A stretch of 64,000 nucleotides of DNA from Streptosporangium saharense (GTDB lineage Bacteria > Actinomycetota > Actinomycetes > Streptosporangiales > Streptosporangiaceae): positions 186,001 to 250,000 of the forward strand of contig NZ_JACHJP010000006.1 of NCBI RefSeq assembly GCF_014203715.1, given 5' to 3'. Below the pieces are notes generated by a model, which saw only the letters and a list, made by a program, of their open reading frames with translations, was not told the DNA's origin and searched no databases. Shown here piece by piece: positions 61,636 to 64,000 of the stretch. The position numbers and the translations under genes were made by a program. Numbering within the stretch: position 1 is the stretch's first letter; every line of letters begins with the position of its first letter.

Positions 61636-62865
61636 TCACCACGCCCGGTCCAGGCCACGCAGGGAGGCGTCCAGCACCTGGGCGACGTGCGCGACGGGGA
61701 TCGGGCCGGCGCCACGGCGGCGGACGGCCGAGCCGATCTGCAGGGTGCAGCCGGGGTTGGCCGAGACCAGCAGGTCGGCCCCGGTGGCCAGCACCCGTTC
61801 CGCCTTGCGGTCGCCGAGGTCGCGGGCCGCCTCCGGCTGCAGGAGATTGTAGGTCCCCGCGGAGCCGCAGCAGATGGACGACTCGGCGATCTCCACCAGC
61901 CTGAGCCCGGGGACGGCCGAAAGCAGCGCCCTGGGCTGGGCGCGGATCCCCTGCGCGTGCGCCAGGTGGCAGGCGTCGTGGTAGGCTACGGTGACCGGCA
62001 GCGGGTGCCTTGTGGCCACGGGGCCAATCTCGGCGAGATACTCCGACAGGTCCACGACCCTGATGTTTTGCGCCCGGTCCTCCCCGAGCAGGTCGCCGTA
62101 CTCCTTCATGGTCGATCCGCAGCCCGCGGCGTTGACCACGACCGTGTCCACCCCGGCGCGCTCGAAGGTCGCCAGTGTCCGTTCCGCGAGCCGTACGGCC
62201 TGCTCGGGCAGCCCCGAGTGCAGCGACAGGGCACCGCAGCAGCCCTGCGCGGGCGGGATCACCACCTCGCAGCCCTCCATCGCCAGCACCCGCGCGGTCG
62301 CCGCGTTGACCTGGGGGAAGAAGGCGCCCTGGACGCATCCGGTGAGCATGCCGACCGTGGCCCTGCGCCGCCCGACCGCCCTGACCCGGCGCGGCAGCCG
62401 TACCCGGGCGGGGACCGGGGGAGCCAGCTCGGCCATCGCGGCCAGGGAGGGGCTGATCCGCTCCAGCCTCGGGGCGAGGCGGCGGCGTGCCCCCTCGGTG
62501 AGCCGCAGCGGCAGCCGCATCGCCCGCAGCCGCCGAGGATAGGGGAACAGCCGGAAGACCAGGGCCCGCAGCGCCCGCTCCTGGAGGGGTCTGCGGTGGG
62601 CCCGTTCGACCTCGGCCCTGGTTTGCTCGATCAGCCGGTCGTACCTCACCCCGGAGGGACAGGCCGTCACGCACGCCATGCATCCCAGGCAGGCGTCGAA
62701 GTGCCCGGCCATCTCCGGGGTCAGCGGCGTGCCCCCGACGTGCTGGCCCATGAGGTGGATCCGGCCCCGGGGGGAGTCCATCTCCTCGCCCCACAGCACG
62801 TAGGTCGGGCACGTCGGCAGGCAGAACCCGCAGTGCACACAGTCGCCGATCAGCTCCGGGTCCAT
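61636..62865 (-). CDS. glcF: Glycolate oxidase iron-sulfur subunit
   Basis: A 409-residue protein with two 4Fe-4S ferredoxin motifs at the N-terminus (CVHCGFCLPTCP and CLGCMACVTACP) and two CCG domains (GCCGALSLHSG and CCGSAGTYN regions). It passes electrons from glycolate oxidation, catalysed by the FAD subunits, towards the quinone pool. It begins one base after the upstream FAD subunit ends, so the two are coupled. Confidence 0.93.
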   Translation of the reverse strand: MDPELIGDCVHCGFCLPTCPTYVLWGEEMDSPRGRIHLMGQHVGGTPLTPEMAGHFDACLGCMACVTACPSGVRYDRLIEQTRAEVERAHRRPLQERALRALVFRLFPYPRRLRAMRLPLRLTEGARRRLAPRLERISPSLAAMAELAPPVPARVRLPRRVRAVGRRRATVGMLTGCVQGAFFPQVNAATARVLAMEGCEVVIPPAQGCCGALSLHSGLPEQAVRLAERTLATFERAGVDTVVVNAAGCGSTMKEYGDLLGEDRAQNIRVVDLSEYLAEIGPVATRHPLPVTVAYHDACHLAHAQGIRAQPRALLSAVPGLRLVEIAESSICCGSAGTYNLLQPEAARDLGDRKAERVLATGADLLVSANPGCTLQIGSAVRRRGAGPIPVAHVAQVLDASLRGLDRAW

Positions 62866-62866
62866 C

Positions 62867-64000
62867 TCAGATCCCTCCCGCGAACCGGCCGGGGGACAGT
62901 CTCCGGTCCGGGTCGAACCGCTCCTTGACCCGCCGCATCAGCGGCAGCGCGCCGACCGGCCCCCACCTGTCGATCCCCTCGATCGCGTCGTACGGCGCGG
63001 CGAGGACGACCAGGCGGCCCCCGAGCCGGTCGCGGACGGCCGAGACGAACGCCGGGAGCACGTCCGGTGGCGGCGCCGCCCACAGCACCCCCGAGGCGGC
63101 CGAGCCCCGCACCCTGACGGGGCCACACGCCGTGACCTCCCGCAGCGTCCGGCCCACCTCGGCGGGAGGCAGGCGCAGTTCGCACAGCACCCCACCGGGG
63201 TCACCGGGCAGCGTGTTCCACCAGCCGGGCGCCTCGTCACGGACCCGCGCCGGATGCCCGCCCGCCAGTTCCCGTACGGCCGCCGCCCGTTCCCCGGCCG
63301 CCGTCCCCTCGACGAGGGCGGCGACGACCGGCGCGCTCCCGGTTCCCGGCCAGTCCACCTCGACGGCGGACGGCTCGGCCTGCGAGGCCGCCAGCGCGGC
63401 GACGAGGCCGTCCAGGGCCGCGAGCGAGTCCGGCTCCACCGTGATCCAGCGGCGCTCCGGCGCGACCGGGTGGAGGCGGAAGACGGCCTCGGTGACGACG
63501 CCGAGCGTGCCGTACGAGCCGCACAGGAGTTTGCCGAGGTCGTAGCCCGCGACGTTCTTGACGACCCGGCCGCCGGAGGTCGCGACCGTGCCGTCGGCCA
63601 GGACCACGGTGACGCCGATCAGCAGGTCGCGGGCGGTGCCGTACCTGAACCTGCGGGGGCCCGCGACGGCGGTGGCGAGCGTGCCGCCGACGGTGCCCGC
63701 GCCGAGCGGGTCGTCCAGGGCCAGTTCCTGGGCGACGCCGGGGAAGGAGGCCAGCGTGCCGACGGGCAGGCCGGCGGAGACCCTGACGACCAGGTCACCG
63801 GGGGAGTGCTCAAGAGAGGTCAGGCGGCCGGTGCGCAGCAGCAGGTCGCAGCGCTCGGGCGGGTTGCCCCAGGCCAGCTTCGTGCCCGCTCCCGAGGGGA
63901 CGACGGCGAGGTCGTGCTCCGCGGAGACCCGCATCAGCGCGGCGACCTCGGCGGTCGTGCCTGGATACGCGACCCAGCGGGGGGCGTCTCCGGGAGCGGC
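62867..64000 (-). CDS. glcE: Glycolate oxidase FAD-binding subunit (partial, runs off the window)
   Basis: The reading frame is open through the right edge; the first 22 codons seen there encode a typical FAD_binding_4 N-terminus (PRWVAYPGTTAEVAAL), so the apparent ATG at 63934 is internal and the true start lies beyond 64000. PCMH-type FAD motifs VVPSGAGTKL, DPLGAGTVGGTLA and GGRVVKNVAGYDLGKLLCGSYGTLG are clear. The protein is about 40-60 residues short of full length. It forms the GlcDEF complex; glcD is expected just upstream. Confidence 0.93.
   Translation of the reverse strand, partial: AAPGDAPRWVAYPGTTAEVAALMRVSAEHDLAVVPSGAGTKLAWGNPPERCDLLLRTGRLTSLEHSPGDLVVRVSAGLPVGTLASFPGVAQELALDDPLGAGTVGGTLATAVAGPRRFRYGTARDLLIGVTVVLADGTVATSGGRVVKNVAGYDLGKLLCGSYGTLGVVTEAVFRLHPVAPERRWITVEPDSLAALDGLVAALAASQAEPSAVEVDWPGTGSAPVVAALVEGTAAGERAAAVRELAGGHPARVRDEAPGWWNTLPGDPGGVLCELRLPPAEVGRTLREVTACGPVRVRGSAASGVLWAAPPPDVLPAFVSAVRDRLGGRLVVLAAPYDAIEGIDRWGPVGALPLMRRVKERFDPDRRLSPGRFAGGI

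Overview
This window is high-GC actinobacterial chromosome, most likely from the Streptosporangiales (Streptosporangium/Nonomuraea type). The evidence is the codon bias, frequent GTG starts, 4-base ATGA/GTGA gene overlaps, and the core order recA-recX-rny-gluDCBA-miaB-(LigB-like)-miaA-dapF. The family assignment is inference; no rRNA or tRNA gene was seen.

Layout. 1-8.4 kb: the end of an unknown gene, a large unknown protein, a small secreted protein, an aminoglycoside phosphotransferase-like kinase, a MarR regulator with an MFS exporter, and an ABC transporter operon. 8.4-15 kb: an archaeal-type aspartyl-tRNA synthetase behind a clear T-box leader (specifier GAC, Asp), a divergent HxlR regulator/imine reductase pair, a DJ-1/PfpI protein, a flavin monooxygenase and an ArsR-like regulator. 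15-26.6 kb: a geneless stretch with tandem hairpins, a GT-C-like membrane protein with expanding internal repeats, the helicase Lhr, a VOC protein, an AlgI/AlgX-like O-acetylation pair and a DUF3046 gene. 26.6-39.1 kb: a compact biosynthetic locus. 39.4-64 kb: mostly core genes (recA with an SOS box, recX, rny, a glutamate-type ABC transporter, miaB, rnz, ogt, miaA, dapF), then two lipoproteins, an IclR regulator and glycolate oxidase subunits running off the right edge.

The most notable content is the 26.6-39.1 kb locus. It carries a complete PltF/PltE/PltL/PltA-type set: a proline-type adenylation enzyme, a prolyl-PCP dehydrogenase, a free-standing PCP that keeps the PltL-like attachment motif, and a flavin halogenase with both signature motifs. 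Together these should convert L-proline to a halogenated pyrrole-2-carboxyl thioester. No ketosynthase, condensation domain or thioesterase domain follows. The halogenase gene instead runs straight into a stand-alone tryptophan synthase beta (TrpB2), a metal-dependent amidohydrolase/decarboxylase-family enzyme and a hot-dog fold MaoC-like protein, joined by 1-base gaps or overlaps. I infer that the halopyrrolyl group is released, decarboxylated and condensed with serine to give a halopyrrolyl-alanine-type amino acid. I know of no described pathway of this form. Candidate regulators are an orphan LuxR-family protein whose receiver has lost all its phosphorylation residues and a MocR-type PLP regulator. 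Candidate exporters are an EamA transporter and a translationally coupled cation/proton antiporter. In Mycobacterium tuberculosis the DUF3046 gene lies next to recA; here the locus separates them.
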